This document shows, one piece after another, positions 32,264-43,864 of a stretch of 64,000 bases of DNA; the first letter of the stretch is position 1; each line of letters opens with the position of its first letter. The stretch is taken from assembly GCA_963854835.1 (NCBI GenBank), contig OY978530.1:34913639-34977638 (forward strand), written 5' to 3'. Below the pieces are notes generated by a model. That model had not been told where the DNA came from and did not search any database. It saw only the letters and a program-made list of their open reading frames with translations. This DNA comes from Megamerina dolium. Lineage: Eukaryota; Arthropoda; Insecta; Diptera; Megamerinidae. The position numbers were made by a program, and so were the translations under genes.

Positions 32264-32979
32264 GAAATTGGAAAAGATGATGACGGAAAATGACGTTACC
32301 AGCACAACATCAACAACAACAAAACACCGGCAACAAGTAGATTTTTATTTATTATTTTATTATTAAAGAACGGTTAATCAAAAAGCAACTTTAATTTATT
32401 ACAAGGCAAGGAGCGATCGGTGGTTGAAGTCGCAGAGGAAAAACAACACCAGTACGACACAACCAAGCTCACCGGCATCTCTCTCACATACTCATTTTTT
32501 GGTCCTTCGAGCCGAATCGGCTCGAAACAATTGGTTGAAAAGGGGAAGGATGGAGAAAAACAAATTTTTTTGGATTTTGAGGTTGGTCTCTGATTTTCTG
32601 TGGTTCTCGGCAACCCAGCCAACCACAGAATTGGCAACCCAGCCATCCATAGGAGGGGCAACCCCGCCTTAAACCGAATCGACAACCCGGTCAATGTCGG
32701 TGCTCCCAGGCATCCGAATGTCCATTAAGCCTTCCCAAAAGGTTTTTTTTTCTTTCTTTCCTCCTTTTTTTGTTGAACATCTTAACTTCCATTGTTTTTG
32801 CCTACCGACTGCTTTTTCTTTTATAATTCTATTACTTCAATTATATTTTAAGTTAATTCGATTTCTATAATTCCTTACAAAAACAAATTTATAATTATGA
32901 AAATCTTTTGGAATAAATATTGGCGGGTTTTTATGGTGTGTAAGATTTGAACGACAATTATAAAAAATTTACTGAGAAG
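32264..32979. other. Unassigned region
   Basis: Low-complexity and AT-rich stretches. GGCAACCCAGCCA occurs twice at about 32608-32655. No protein family recognised in any frame. Confidence 0.3.
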
Positions 32980-33263
32980 GTAATTTTAAATTTTGTCCAT
33001 ATACTATTTCTGCTGCAGTTGCTTTCAGATCTTCTTTGAAAGCAGGTGGTAAGCCCAGCAGTAAATAAGTGGTTTGTGGTCAGTATATACTGCAAAAAGA
33101 TGTCCTTCTACCTAATGCCGGAAATGCTTAATTGCCCAATAAATTGCGAGTAACTCTTTATGGAAAGCGCTGTATTCGGACGGACTTATCTATTTTGAAA
33201 AGAAGACTAGTGGTTCAATTTGTTCGTTAATTTTGCTATTGCTTTATTTGAGGAGTCTACAGT
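32980..33263 (-). pseudogene. Ty3/gypsy RNase H joined to integrase C-terminal segment
   Basis: On the minus strand: VDSSNKAIA, then SEYSAFHKELLAIYWAIKHF, then HLFAVYTDHKPLI (RNase H), then directly a segment equivalent to the end of the integrase core (AEIVYGQNLKLPS type). About 1.5 kb of pol is missing between them. Two or three stops. Confidence 0.65.
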
Positions 33264-33369
33264 TATAGATAGTTTTGCTACACTAGTATTTTTATTATTA
33301 TTTATTCACGCTATTGAATGCACTTCGACCTAAAGATCTTTTGTGCGCCTATTGCCCAACTAAAACAAT

Positions 33370-34836
33370 TTTAAACTATTTACAAATGTTAAAATTTGCT
33401 GTGGGATTGATTTTACCTATGTAGTTGGGAGTCAAGATTTCGTTACCTAAGTAACCAAGTCTACGCCTTCCCACCGCTGGGCTATTGCATAGAATATGTT
33501 CCGATATTTCCTGCTTCGACTGGCGAGGGCGACACATGAGAGTGACAGGATTCTTTGCTGCCAGGGCATTGAGAAATTTAAAAAATTCCCAAACCAGCCT
33601 CATTATCATGTCAACCTATGTACAGAGAGCAATTTCTTTACCATCTATAGCCTTTTCAATTTTGCTTGTTAGGCTATGTATAGCGGTCTCAGTTGATTTG
33701 CCTGATTGATAGGCATATTGTTCAATATGAAGAGGTGAGTCTTTGAGATAAACTTCCTTAATATATTGATATATGATTTTCTCCATTGCTTTAAGCATGA
33801 ATTACATTAGACTAATGAGCCGAAAGACTTTTGACGTGTCATCCGCCCTCTTACCTGCTTTCGGAATGAAAGCTATTCTAGCCTTCGTCCAATGATTAGA
33901 CACGCAGCTCAATTCTAGACTCGTCCTAAATATATTTATTAAAGCTGGATCCAATACATCCGCACCTTGTTGAAGAAGGCACGGCTGTATGTTGTCGACA
34001 CCAGGCGATTTAAATGGGCTAAAAGTGGAAATGGCCCATTTAGTTTTGTTGAGAGTGAAAATCTTGCGAGCCAGTGAAAGTTCCCTTCATGTAGCCATCA
34101 AGAAACAAACATCCTCGGTATCTTCCCGGTCCTCGTCGAACATGGCACAACCCGGAAAGTGAGTATCCAGCAGTAGCTGTCCCGTTTCCTCCAGGCTTTC
34201 CGTAAAGTTTCCGTCAGCCTTCTTAAGTGTAGAAAGGCCGTTTGAATGATTTTTATTGAATGATTTCTGGAGTCTTGTAGCCGCTCGGAGCGTTTCGATC
34301 TCATCGCAGTACTTTCAATTCCTTATTTTACGCAATTAAGGCGCTTTTATATAAATCCCAGTCCCCAGTAGACTTGGCTCTATTGAAGAGATGACAAGTT
34401 TTTTTTTGCGTAAGCAGTCTAGTTCCTTATTTGACCATGGAACGTTCCTAGAACGTTTCTTGACAACAAGCTCGCAACTATTTTCAAAAGCATCTAATAA
34501 TGATGCTTTCGAGTTTGTTAACCTCGAGATTAAATACCTCAGAGTTATGTATTTCCTCACTAAGGCATCCAATGTTTTGCTTTAAGTGAAAATTGTAAAG
34601 CGACCAGTTGGTTTTCCTAACATTTGTTATCTTTCAGAAGTCTTCAGTGTCCTTTATTAGATCAAAGCGAATGTAGCGATGTTCTGATAAGGGGTCCTCA
34701 TCTAACACCCTCCAATTCAAAATATTATTGGAAATAAATGCACTCGTTAGAGTGAGACCTAATACCTCACCACTTATTGCATTTAAAAACGTTGGCTCAT
34801 TGCCTCTATTTATTACTAAAAGGTTATTTGACACGC
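33370..34836 (-). pseudogene. LOA-like LINE remnant, minus strand, 3' half
   Basis: Read on the minus strand: an endonuclease end (LLVINRGNEPTFLNAISGEV, then SEHRYIRFDL with SDH changed to SEH), a linker (NVPWSNKELDCLRKKKL), RT start (KAMEKIIYQYIKEVYLK, then HIEQYAYQSGKSTETAIHSL), then a jump to the C-terminal finger region (EISEHILCNSPAVGRRRLGYLG). RT core and RNase H are deleted. It continues upstream at 35209-36350, beyond SINE copy 5. Confidence 0.75.
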
Positions 34837-35201
34837 GGGTGCCGTAGCTCAGTGGTTAGTGTGTTCGCCTTCTGATCTATAGGTCGTGGTTCAATCCCCG
34901 GCTGATGCATAACAAATTTAATATCGATAAGATTTTTCTTTCGAACGGTACCCACCTGTCGGCAAGCAATTGGCAATTCTTCCGACAGTAACAACTTGCC
35001 ATGAAAAAGCTTCTTAAAGAGCTCAGTGACAAAGCTTAGAAAAAGTGATGTCACAAGTGTTCTGCCGTTCGGAACCGGCTAAAATAAGTAGGTCCCTTCT
35101 AATATTGTCCAAAATTTAAGACGGACAACAGTAATGGAAGAGAAGCTCGGCCAATGAGCCCTTTGGGGCTATATGTGCCACATATTTATTTATTTTATTT
35201 T
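34837..35201 (+). mobile_element. tRNA-derived SINE copy 5, full length, youngest-looking
   Basis: Plus-strand copy with A box TAGCTCAGTGG at 34845-34855 and B box GGTTCAATCCC at 34888-34898, matching RNA polymerase III internal promoters. The body includes an inverted pair CTGTCGG/CCGACAG. The 3' end is GTGCCACATATTTATT. It splits the endonuclease frame of a minus-strand LOA-like LINE. TTATTTG at 34824-34830 and 35202-35208 is a candidate target duplication, though six bases separate the left repeat from the SINE head. Confidence 0.9.
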
Positions 35202-36350
35202 TTATTTGCAGTAATGACGTCAAGACATGACTCACCTCGTGAATTCGTGTCGCTGCTTCACAATACCGTGCCATGTGCATTGGCGTCGCAGCACATCAAC
35301 CGCTGCAGGCTATGCGACCGGCAATACGGCGTTAGCTTCAGGAGTTCCTGTGATACAGCTTCCTCTGCGTCGCCTGGTAGGTAGAGGGAGGCCAGGCAAA
35401 TTATCCTTCTTCCTTTAGTACTAGCCACTTCGGCCTGCGCCGTTATCAGATCACGATGTAGGAGCTTGGAAATTGGATGAAATTTAATATTTTTGTTTAT
35501 GATAATCGCCGCCCAAGGTCGGTCAGCAGTACTATCATGAATTAACTTGCCAGTGTTTGTCTGCAACCCGTTTATGAGGCCGTGTGAGGTGCATGGCACC
35601 TGGATAGCCACGAAGTCCAGACACCTTTGTTCCACCAAGGCGCTGAGCCTGTAGGAGGCTGCTACCGTTCGGTGGAGATTAATTTGGAGACATTGAAGCT
35701 GCCCCCGAGAAACACGTGATAGTAGCAAAGTCTGGGACATTATTTTCCAGATTGGCCTTTCATGACCTTGCCACCCTTCGTGCTCCGCAAAGTTACCACA
35801 GCCTACGGGTTTTTTTCTCCCATTTCCTGAGCCGACCAGAGGGGGCAGAGGATTTCGAACCTCGGGCTGTAGCGCTGCCTTCTCTAACCTCACTGGTGGT
35901 CCTCAGGATTTGGGCCGAGAGAGAGCCTGGCTTTTGACACGTCGTCTCGGCCCCCTCTTACAGCTTTAGGATTGGGATCAACCCCTCCGTCCAAGTTACA
36001 GTTTTGTCGTCCAGACAGTTAACAGTAAACCATCCGGGCTTGTAACCGTAGCCAGCAAAGTAAGGTTTCACTGGCCTCCGCGGGTCTCGTATATCTTGTC
36101 GAGGATATACTATTTTACCTTGCAAATCTCCTCAGTGGTCCAAATGCCCTCTGGGATGTTGCTCGGTAGAATCCCGATCGTTTTAGAACTAACAGTCTCT
36201 GCAAGAGTAGTCTTTGAGCTAAGAGCCTCCGAAGAAACGCTCCGTTTAGCCAGTCCCACAGAGGCCGTCGCCATCTTCTTACTGGGACGTTGGTCTCCCC
36301 GTGTGAGGTCCCCACCTCCTTCACACCGCCGCAAAACGGGAGAACGAATG
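35202..36350 (-). pseudogene. LOA-like LINE remnant, minus strand, ORF1 and endonuclease
   Basis: Minus strand. 36350-35900 carries ORF1-like residues (KPGWFTVNCLDDKTVTW type, cf. the ORF1 at 26691). 35890-35258 is a 211-codon frame into the endonuclease: LQCLQINLHRTVAAS, RCLDFVAIQVP, LYLPGDAEEAVS, CCDANAHGTVL. The catalytic-region Glu expected in FVAIQEP is replaced. The reading resumes beyond SINE copy 5. Confidence 0.75.
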
Positions 36351-36885
36351 CTGGCACAGTCGACTATTTATTTGCGACTTTTGCGCTCAGCGCTGGACAG
36401 CTTCAACCTATATTTCTGAGTCTTCGATGAATCAGGATTTAGGAGATTTCTCTTCTCTTCCGAAGATATAGACATTCTCTTGGTTAAGTGGAAAATCTAT
36501 ATCCTCCAAACTGACGGAGGAAGGATTAGTTACCCCCTCTGATAAGTCGTGGTCCAATAGTTCATTTGAAAAGGGACCCTTTGCCCCCTCGACCAATGAT
36601 TCTTGTTGCACATTCAATAGTGTGCAGACCAGGTTTATCTTTTCTTTTGCGTCTTTCAAATTGAGACATTTTAATATAAAAGCTATTTAGTCACACATGG
36701 GCGCTTCCATGGGAAGGATTATTAAAGCTATAGGTTCACCAGATAAAATTGGAGTTCTGGAACGAGGTGTACAGTTTATGTGGACTTTTATTTCGCAGAT
36801 ATCCATTTGTAGTTTGTGGAAGGAGCTAAATCTGGGAAATAAGGTTCGTGCTGAAGCAAGTCGAGCTTTAACTCATTGATTTTGG
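36351..36885. other. Unassigned region
   Basis: Possibly the decayed start of LOA-like ORF1 (minus strand 36659-36432) and the C-terminal part of the mariner fragment next to it. Neither is recognisable enough to call. Confidence 0.3.
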
Positions 36886-37065
36886 CCATCGCAATAGCGG
36901 ATGTGTGAACTGGTCCATTGTTTTGATGAAACAACATTTTATTTTTTGCCAAATGCGACCTTTTTTCTTTAATTTCATCACTTATGTATCATCCACGATT
37001 ACGAATCGACGCAAAAACTCGGCTCTATTACTGTGAAACATCGCCAAACACTCCATAGAAACATC
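36886..37065 (-). pseudogene. mariner transposase fragment
   Basis: Minus strand, about 60 codons in broken frames: RAEFLRRFVIVDD (first catalytic Asp region), then LAKNKMLFHQNNGPVHTSA (second catalytic position Asn instead of Asp), then AMAKINELKL. It is a different mariner from those at 3243-4663 and 48448-49420. Confidence 0.65.
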
Positions 37066-37179
37066 TTCATGTTATGGTGGTGGACGAAAAAAAGCAGCAA
37101 CATCACCTGAAATAGTTCGGAAAGTAAAGGCTCGACTGCTGGTGCTGGACTGGACTGCTGGTGCTGCTTCTTCAATAGT

Positions 37180-39190
37180 TGTACCTTCAAGCCAGGGTAG
37201 ATTGTCATATCATGTGGCAACATAGATACGGTGAATTGGCTAAAGGCTTCAGAGCCTAAGGTACAACCTTGGAAAAATGCTCTGATAAAAGTCGTTGAAG
37301 AGGCTGACATACCACACCCGCAATTTTCACTGAAGCCGACCGTAGTATGTATGATATGTTGAGCCTCCTGGACTGTCAGAACGATGATCTGCGTGTCGAG
37401 GACTGGAGGATGCCCAACAAAATCCGTAAAGGGCCAATAGCGGAAATTACTTACGCTATTGGCACAGTATCTGTCGAAGTCATTAGAAGTAAGCATTACT
37501 AACTGAACTATGGGTTCGGCAATGTCCAATTGCGTCCCAAAAACACGGGCCCTGCTGAAAACACAAAAGAGGATACAGCTAGTGCCTCATCCTCAGTGAC
37601 AGCGGCGAACAAAATGCATCCATAATCGGACATTCCACAGTGCTCCACATCAACAACTAAAACCGAGCTATCTGAGTGCTCGAAAGGCGCTGCATCAAAA
37701 GAGCAAACTCAGTGCTCAGATAATGTAGCCATATTAGAGTTACATCAGTGCTCTAAGCCTACAACATCTGCTCCTAATGCAGCGCACCCGAAGGCTGCCC
37801 AACAAAAGGAAAAGGTGCACGAGGGTATTATATTGCGTCCTCCACTTCGCGCAGACCGTGTGAAGCACGATCGCGGTGAAAACAGGTATTCTGAAGAAGA
37901 AATTCTGCTGGGAAGCAACAGAGGCAAGAAAAGTGCGCAGAATCTAATGTCTACCGAGCATTGGAAAGTGGTACAATGGGTACCTCAAGGCGATATTTTG
38001 CCATTGGCCATCGTTATAAATGACGAGACAATGCGATCACTTTCCGAGCGGAAGTTTAAATAGCTTACCGCTTCGGCCACACTAAACTGGTACCAAGGGC
38101 GAAGGCGAAGGGAGCTGGACGATCAGCCGTCCACCTGTAAAGGATCCAGTTCTTTACTGTCAAGATCTGGAGGCACGTCCAGTACTCCTAACCCGAGCTC
38201 GGTCGGTAAGGCCAAGCTTATTGCAGGCAAAGACCCAACAAACGAAGCAACGCCAAATATAACAAAAATCAGCTACACACCAATCAAGGGGCTTGGTTTT
38301 AAAATGGCAAAAGCTAGGTTTAAAAGCTAAAGCACCCCCACTCCGGAAGCATGCTGTCTGACACTCAGACCATTGGGCATGGTGGAAGTCTAGCTAGGCA
38401 ACAGGCTATCACACTTCCTGAGGTCAAAAAATCCTTATCCCCTTTAGGGTCTAAGCCCATTTCGCCAAAGGCGGCGAAAGGTAAGGGGACTAGACAGGAC
38501 AAGAAGCGAGATCTTGTTCAAAGATCATTGCAAAAAGATCTATGAGCGCCATTAGGGAGCTCCAGGCAAATCTGCACCACGCCAAAGGCGCGTCGGCCAC
38601 CGCATGCAGACTCTTTGCAAAAAGATCTTTCGATCTAGAGCTTTTCCAGGAACCAGGTGGCTAAGTCCGAAGATCAAAACGAGCGGAGGTAAGTTGATTT
38701 ATGATAACTCAGTGGCAGCGCCACGCACAGCTGTCTTAATTGACGAATCAATCAATCACCTCCCACGACTTAACAAATTATTGTTCAAGGATTACTCAAA
38801 TAGCATCGGTCTTCTAAAGAAATCGGACGGATCTTTCACACAAAATCGCAAATAAACCCTGGAATATTTATTGCAGGTACATTTTCCAGGATCTGTAACA
38901 CAATCCAATATGCTACCTACCCCCTATCATACAATGGTATATCTGAACTTCAGTAGATGGGCAAACAGACCGTATATATCACCGTATAGACATACGGTGA
39001 TATATTCGACAAAACCAAGGTCAAAGGGGCAGTGTCATATATCCTACCTTACAAGGTCCCCGGGGGTGATGGGATCTTCCCAGCTATCCTTCAGAATGCC
39101 TTAAATGCAACGCTGGAACATCCAATTAGTCTCTTCCGAGCCAGTTACAAATTTGGGTATATTCTGAGCGCGAGTTACGTATAATGTCAA
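37180..39190 (+). pseudogene. LOA-like LINE remnant, plus strand: ORF1, endonuclease and RT pieces
   Basis: 37370-37500 has LDCQNDDLRVEDWRMPNK of an ORF1 C-terminal domain. 37815-38063 is a charged linker frame. 38685-38830 gives endonuclease residues GGKLIYDNSVAAPRTAVLID. 38870-39180 gives the RT N-terminal segment (LLQVHFPGSVT, then SPGVMGSSQ where related copies suggest SPG.DGI, then the HPISLFRASYKFGYIL region in another frame). Numerous stops. Confidence 0.65.
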
Positions 39191-39470
39191 TAACCTACCT
39201 ACCCGTATTAATGCACAGTCAGCATCGGACGATATTGACAAATTTATTTAAAATATAAAAACCAAAACATAAAATAAAACCAAATTTTCAGATAATGCAA
39301 CTCTTGCAATAAGTAATATAGAAGAAAATCAATAATTATGCAAATAAGCATTATCGATATTTTGTTAAAATTATAATACCCAAATATAATTCTGCGATTC
39401 TGTAGCCAACTCAGGAAGTTGACCGGACCCTAAAGGATATAAACAAATAAAGTAATAAAGTGAAAGTACA
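39191..39470. other. Probable gypsy LTR/leader, boundaries unresolved
   Basis: AT-rich sequence between the LOA-like remnant and the tandem leader repeats of the gypsy element. No clear TATA, TG...CA ends or primer-binding site. Confidence 0.3.
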
Positions 39471-39650
39471 GTGATCACAATATAATTTCTAGACACCACT
39501 CACCTAATCCGACATTAAGCGACGAAAAGTGTCAGTGCAGTGATCATAATATAATTTGTTGACACCACTCACCTAATTCGGCATAAAGCAACGAGAAGTG
39601 ACAGTGCAGTGAACACAATATAATTTGTTGACACCACTCACAAAGCTCAG
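39471..39650 (+). repeat. 69-bp tandem repeats in gypsy 5' leader (2.6 units)
   Basis: Units starting GTGATCACAATATAATTT at 39471, 39540 and 39609 (exact period 69), each with GACACCACTCAC and ending in AAGTGNCAGTGCA. Tandem leader repeats upstream of gag recall the Drosophila gypsy insulator layout, but the Su(Hw)-type core is not evident. Confidence 0.9.
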
Positions 39651-39711
39651 CGAAAATAAAAAAATCAAAATAGGATCAAGGAGGCAACACGAACACGACA
39701 TAAGAAGAAAG

Positions 39712-40908
39712 ATGACACAGGATCAGACTCACATACCACAAGTAGACCTGGTGGAGGAACTTGCGAGAAAGGAATATCAAATAGAACAACTGAAGAACAC
39801 ATATATAGAGTTACAACAACAACAACCAGCTGTGCTATATTCAAGAATATAGCACACCTACCAGTGTTCACAGGACGTGGCGACGTAACAATAAACTCAT
39901 TCTTTAGTAGCGCAGAATACCTTTCGTCGACAATAAATAATAGAGAACTGAGGAAGGAAGCTATCATCCTTGTAGGTATTTTACAGGACCGCACAAGGAG
40001 AAGCTAAAAACGTTATGATCAACATCCCGGAATCAGATAATTGGACAATGATCAAGAGTACATTAAAGATGAGATATAAATCGGACGCTGAGCCGCACGA
40101 AATTTACCGGAGAATAACAAATAAACGAGTAAATTCGGTAAGTGACCTTGCAATTGAAATTCAGAACATTAAGTATAAGACAGATGAACTTATTGTTGGA
40201 CAAGGAATAGATTTAACAAACATGGACAGTCTTTTAATAAATACAATTAAGGAAATGACACAGGGGACACTTTTAGATAAAATATACGAACACAAAGAAC
40301 TAGCTCAAATAATATTTATAATGAACCAAAGAAGATTTGAAGATACGTGTATTAGACCGGAATACAGAAAATCATACAAATCATATTCTAAAGAGTGGCT
40401 TAGAAGAAATTTTAATATAGATCAAAAAGACTATAACCAAAATCCACAATATTTTAACAAACATACAGGGTACATAGATAGCTACTTAGGACAAATCAGA
40501 CAATAACTAAATTGTTCCTATAGAGAAGGTAACTCAGGACAGATGAAACAAAATCAGGAATACGGAAATATGTCGGCACATAGAAGACAGAATTCACAAA
40601 ATTTTTTTCAAAACAAAGGGTATCAAAATAATTCAGGTCAATTTCATAGGCCCCAACAGGTAGTACGACACCCTAGGCCAAATTCCGGTCAAAATCGCTG
40701 GAATCAACTTAGGCAAAACCGGGAAGAACCTATGGAAGTAGACAATATAAAGAGAAAGCAAAGAGAACAAGAAGAAAGACACAATGAGTTAAATTTGTGT
40801 CAATGTCATAAGAATAAAGCTAGCGAAAACCAGAAAGAAGAAGAGCAGAATTTTTCGAGGAACAGCATCGGACTGTCTTCCTACCATAACACTCACGATC
40901 AAAAATAA
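39712..40908 (+). pseudogene. Ty3/gypsy gag, element 2
   Basis: Capsid and nucleocapsid precursor of the second gypsy element. It starts at 39712 (MTQDQTHIPQVDLVEEL), breaks into other frames at 39850-40010, then runs cleanly 40015-40506 (YKSDAEPHEIYRRITNKRVNS region). 40543-40908 is Gln, Asn and Arg rich with EEPMEVDN, a motif common near the C-terminus of such gag proteins. No CCHC knuckle is present. At least two stops. Confidence 0.75.
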
Positions 40909-43864
40909 GAAATATATTGCTCTCATAGATATCGGAGCTAGTATAAGCTTAATTGATAGTAATATAAACGATTTTCAAAAAACCAATTGAATTTAGCACA
41001 ATAACGAAAGACGATGTAATTAAATACGAAGTGATAACAGAAGCACCTAATGAATTTAACCTACCATATGATACGAAAATAAAATGGAAAATGACTCCAT
41101 TGAAGGGACGAAAGTATAGTTTTATTATAGGAATTGACCTACTCAATTTGTTTGACACAACAATAAACTTAGTAGATGGATACATAACGCTTAACAAAAA
41201 AATTACAAAATTTGGAAATAGCCTCTATATTAACCTAGAAATTTGCACATTGAAAGCCAAGGATTTTGATTGGGATAGAATACAGTTAAGCCATTTAAAC
41301 ATAGAAGAAAGTAAAGAAGTAGTAAAAATCGATTTAAGAACTTGTTTTTTAAAGAAGGAGACCAATTAACAAATACGACGAAAATCTTACACGAAATCAG
41401 ATCGACAACGGACAAACAAATAAACAATAAATTATACAGATACCCTCCGCAGCATGTAGCAGAAGTACGAAAACAAATTAAAGAAATGGAAGAACAATGA
41501 ATCATAAGAAAAAGTCATTCGCGATACTCTAGCCCATTAATTGTAGTACCTAAGTAAATGGACAACTTAGGGAAACATATATACAGTATCGTGATAGACT
41601 ATAGAAAATTGAATGAGGTAATCATAGACGACAAATACCCAATACCAAACATAGATTCAATTTTGGACGAATTAGGTAAAGCACAGTATTTCATAACCTT
41701 AGACCTAGCTAAAGGGTATCACCAAATCTTAATTAAGGAGCAAGACAGAGAAAAAAAGGCATTCGCTACACCCCACGGACTGTACGAATTTATTAGAATT
41801 ACATTCGGGTTAAAAAACGCACCCGCAACATTTCAACGTTTAATAACGAAACACTACGGGACTTTATTAATAAAACATGTGTAGTTTATCTAGACGACAT
41901 TTTGATTTTTAGTACATCCCTACAGGAGCACGTTAATATAATAACAGACATCTTCAAAACATTAGAACAAGCTAACCTCAAGATTCAAATCGATAAATGT
42001 AATTTCATGAAAAAAGAGACAGAATTTTTAGGACACATTTTGACAGAAAATGGATTAAAACCAAACCCGGATAAAATAAAAGTAATAGAAACATTACAAC
42101 TACCTAAAACAGAGAAACAAATAAAAATACTTTTAGGGATAACAGGGTACTACCGTAAATTACGCAAAAGTAGCCCAACCCATTACAAAATATTTAAAGA
42201 AATATTTAAAGTAAAAGATCCAAGCTATATAGAAGCATTCGAAAAGTTAAAAACATTAATTAGCTCTCATCCAATATTGAGATACCCGAACTTTGACAAG
42301 CCATTCACATTAACCACAGACGCATCAAATTATGCAATTGGAGCAGTGCTTTCCCAAGAAGGACACCCAGTATCTTTTATATCAAGAACACTAAATAATC
42401 ACGAGAAAAATTGCTCCGCGACAGATAAAGAATTTTTAGCTATTTTATGGAGCGTAAACTATTTAAGACCCTACCTTTATGGAAGAAAATTCACAATTTT
42501 CACCGATCACCAATCTATAAAATTTTTGCATTCAAAATACAAAGGGAAGGATATGTCACCGAGTCATCAAATATGGCTATTAAAATTGGGCGAATATGAT
42601 TTTTTTTTATTTATTTAAAAGGGAAGGAAAATCAAGTAGCAGATTTCCTATGTAGAATAGAGAACAATTCCAATGTCAATCAAGAAAAGGACGAAGATAA
42701 AGATGTTAATAAATTTTTGTTACTGCAAAATTCAGAAGATAATAGATCAAGTTTGGAAATGTTAGACAATTTAGAAGATTTTGAAACTCTAGCAACAATC
42801 CATTCAGCTGAAGAAAATCTATATGCCCATTTTTGCATTAAGAAAGAAATAGTAAATAAATACAAAACTCAGATAATTTTAACAAACAACAAAGTAGAGG
42901 AATTAAAAATGTTACATGGAAAAAGAATAATCTTTATAGCAGAATGCGACTTTGATAGAATGGGCGAAATATTTCGAAAATACATTAAGAAAGGAAATAT
43001 AGGAACATATTCGGAGTTATGTGACACAGATTACAACGTAGTTCAACAAAAATTAATAGAAATGTTTTCTAACGACAGACAATTAAAATTTATTAAATGC
43101 ACACTTAGAGCACAATATATCGAAACCGAAGTTGAAGCAGTGAAGCAGATATCACTGTATCATATCAGAGAAAGTATGCATGCGGCCATTCAAGAAACCT
43201 ATAATCATATAAGAAATAAAATTTATTACCCAAAGTTAATGGAGTTAGTACAAATGGTAATCAATCAATGTGATATATGCAAAGAGGTTAAGTATGACCG
43301 CAACCCCATTTAAACTGAAATTCAATTACACTGAAACACCGTCAGACATAAATGAGATAATACATATAGACACATACGTAATGAAAAAGTTTCAATTTTT
43401 AACAATAATAGATAAATTCTCTAAATTCGGAGCAGCATACCTTTTGAATGATAGAAACCACGTGACAATTATCGAGCAGTTAGAAAATCATTTTTCAAAT
43501 GAATTCAAAACAATTCGTATTAAAGAATTTCTAGATCAAGAAGGAATTGAACTTCACCTTACGAAACCATATAGCCATACTGGTAACGCAGACGTCGAAC
43601 GAATGCATAATATAATTGCAGAAAAATTCAGGATAATATACCATTCGAACAAAAATCTACCAATTAACCAAATAATACAAAAAGCCATTAGAAACTATAA
43701 CAATATATATCACTCAACTATTAAAAGCACTTAAACAAAACATGGAACTATGTAAAAGGAAAGTAATAGACAAACTAAATACAAAAAGAGAAGATTACGA
43801 AGAAATCATATACGAAGGTTTCGTGAAAAACTAAGACATAAAGAACAACCAAAATTTAAGAACT
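40905..43864 (+). pseudogene. Ty3/gypsy pol, element 2: protease, RT, RNase H, integrase
   Basis: Plus strand. Protease at about 40910-41220: active site DTG reads DIG in ALIDIGASISLID. RT from 41440: VIDYRKLNEVIIDDKYP, TLDLAKGYHQI, then after a frameshift near 41865 the catalytic VVYLDDILIFS at 41881. RNase H at 42310-42620 (TLTTDASNYAIGAVLSQEG, SATDKEFLAILW, DHQSIKFLHSK). Integrase: zinc-domain residues with CDIC at about 43270, then the core (LTIIDKFSKFGAAYL) and VERMHNIIAEKF with the catalytic Glu. The segment that should hold the second catalytic Asp (DNG) is missing after ENHFSNEF. The C-terminal tail runs to about 43860. The closest relative in the window is the fragment at 5440-6160. 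Confidence 0.88.

Noticed and set aside
34837..34910. A functional tRNA gene
   Set aside because: A and B boxes are present, but the sequence is followed by the SINE body in seven places and lacks a convincing full cloverleaf acceptor pairing.
36999..37529. 176-codon minus-strand frame
   Set aside because: Most of it is antisense to LOA-like ORF1 sequence on the plus strand, and its end overlaps the mariner fragment in the wrong frame.
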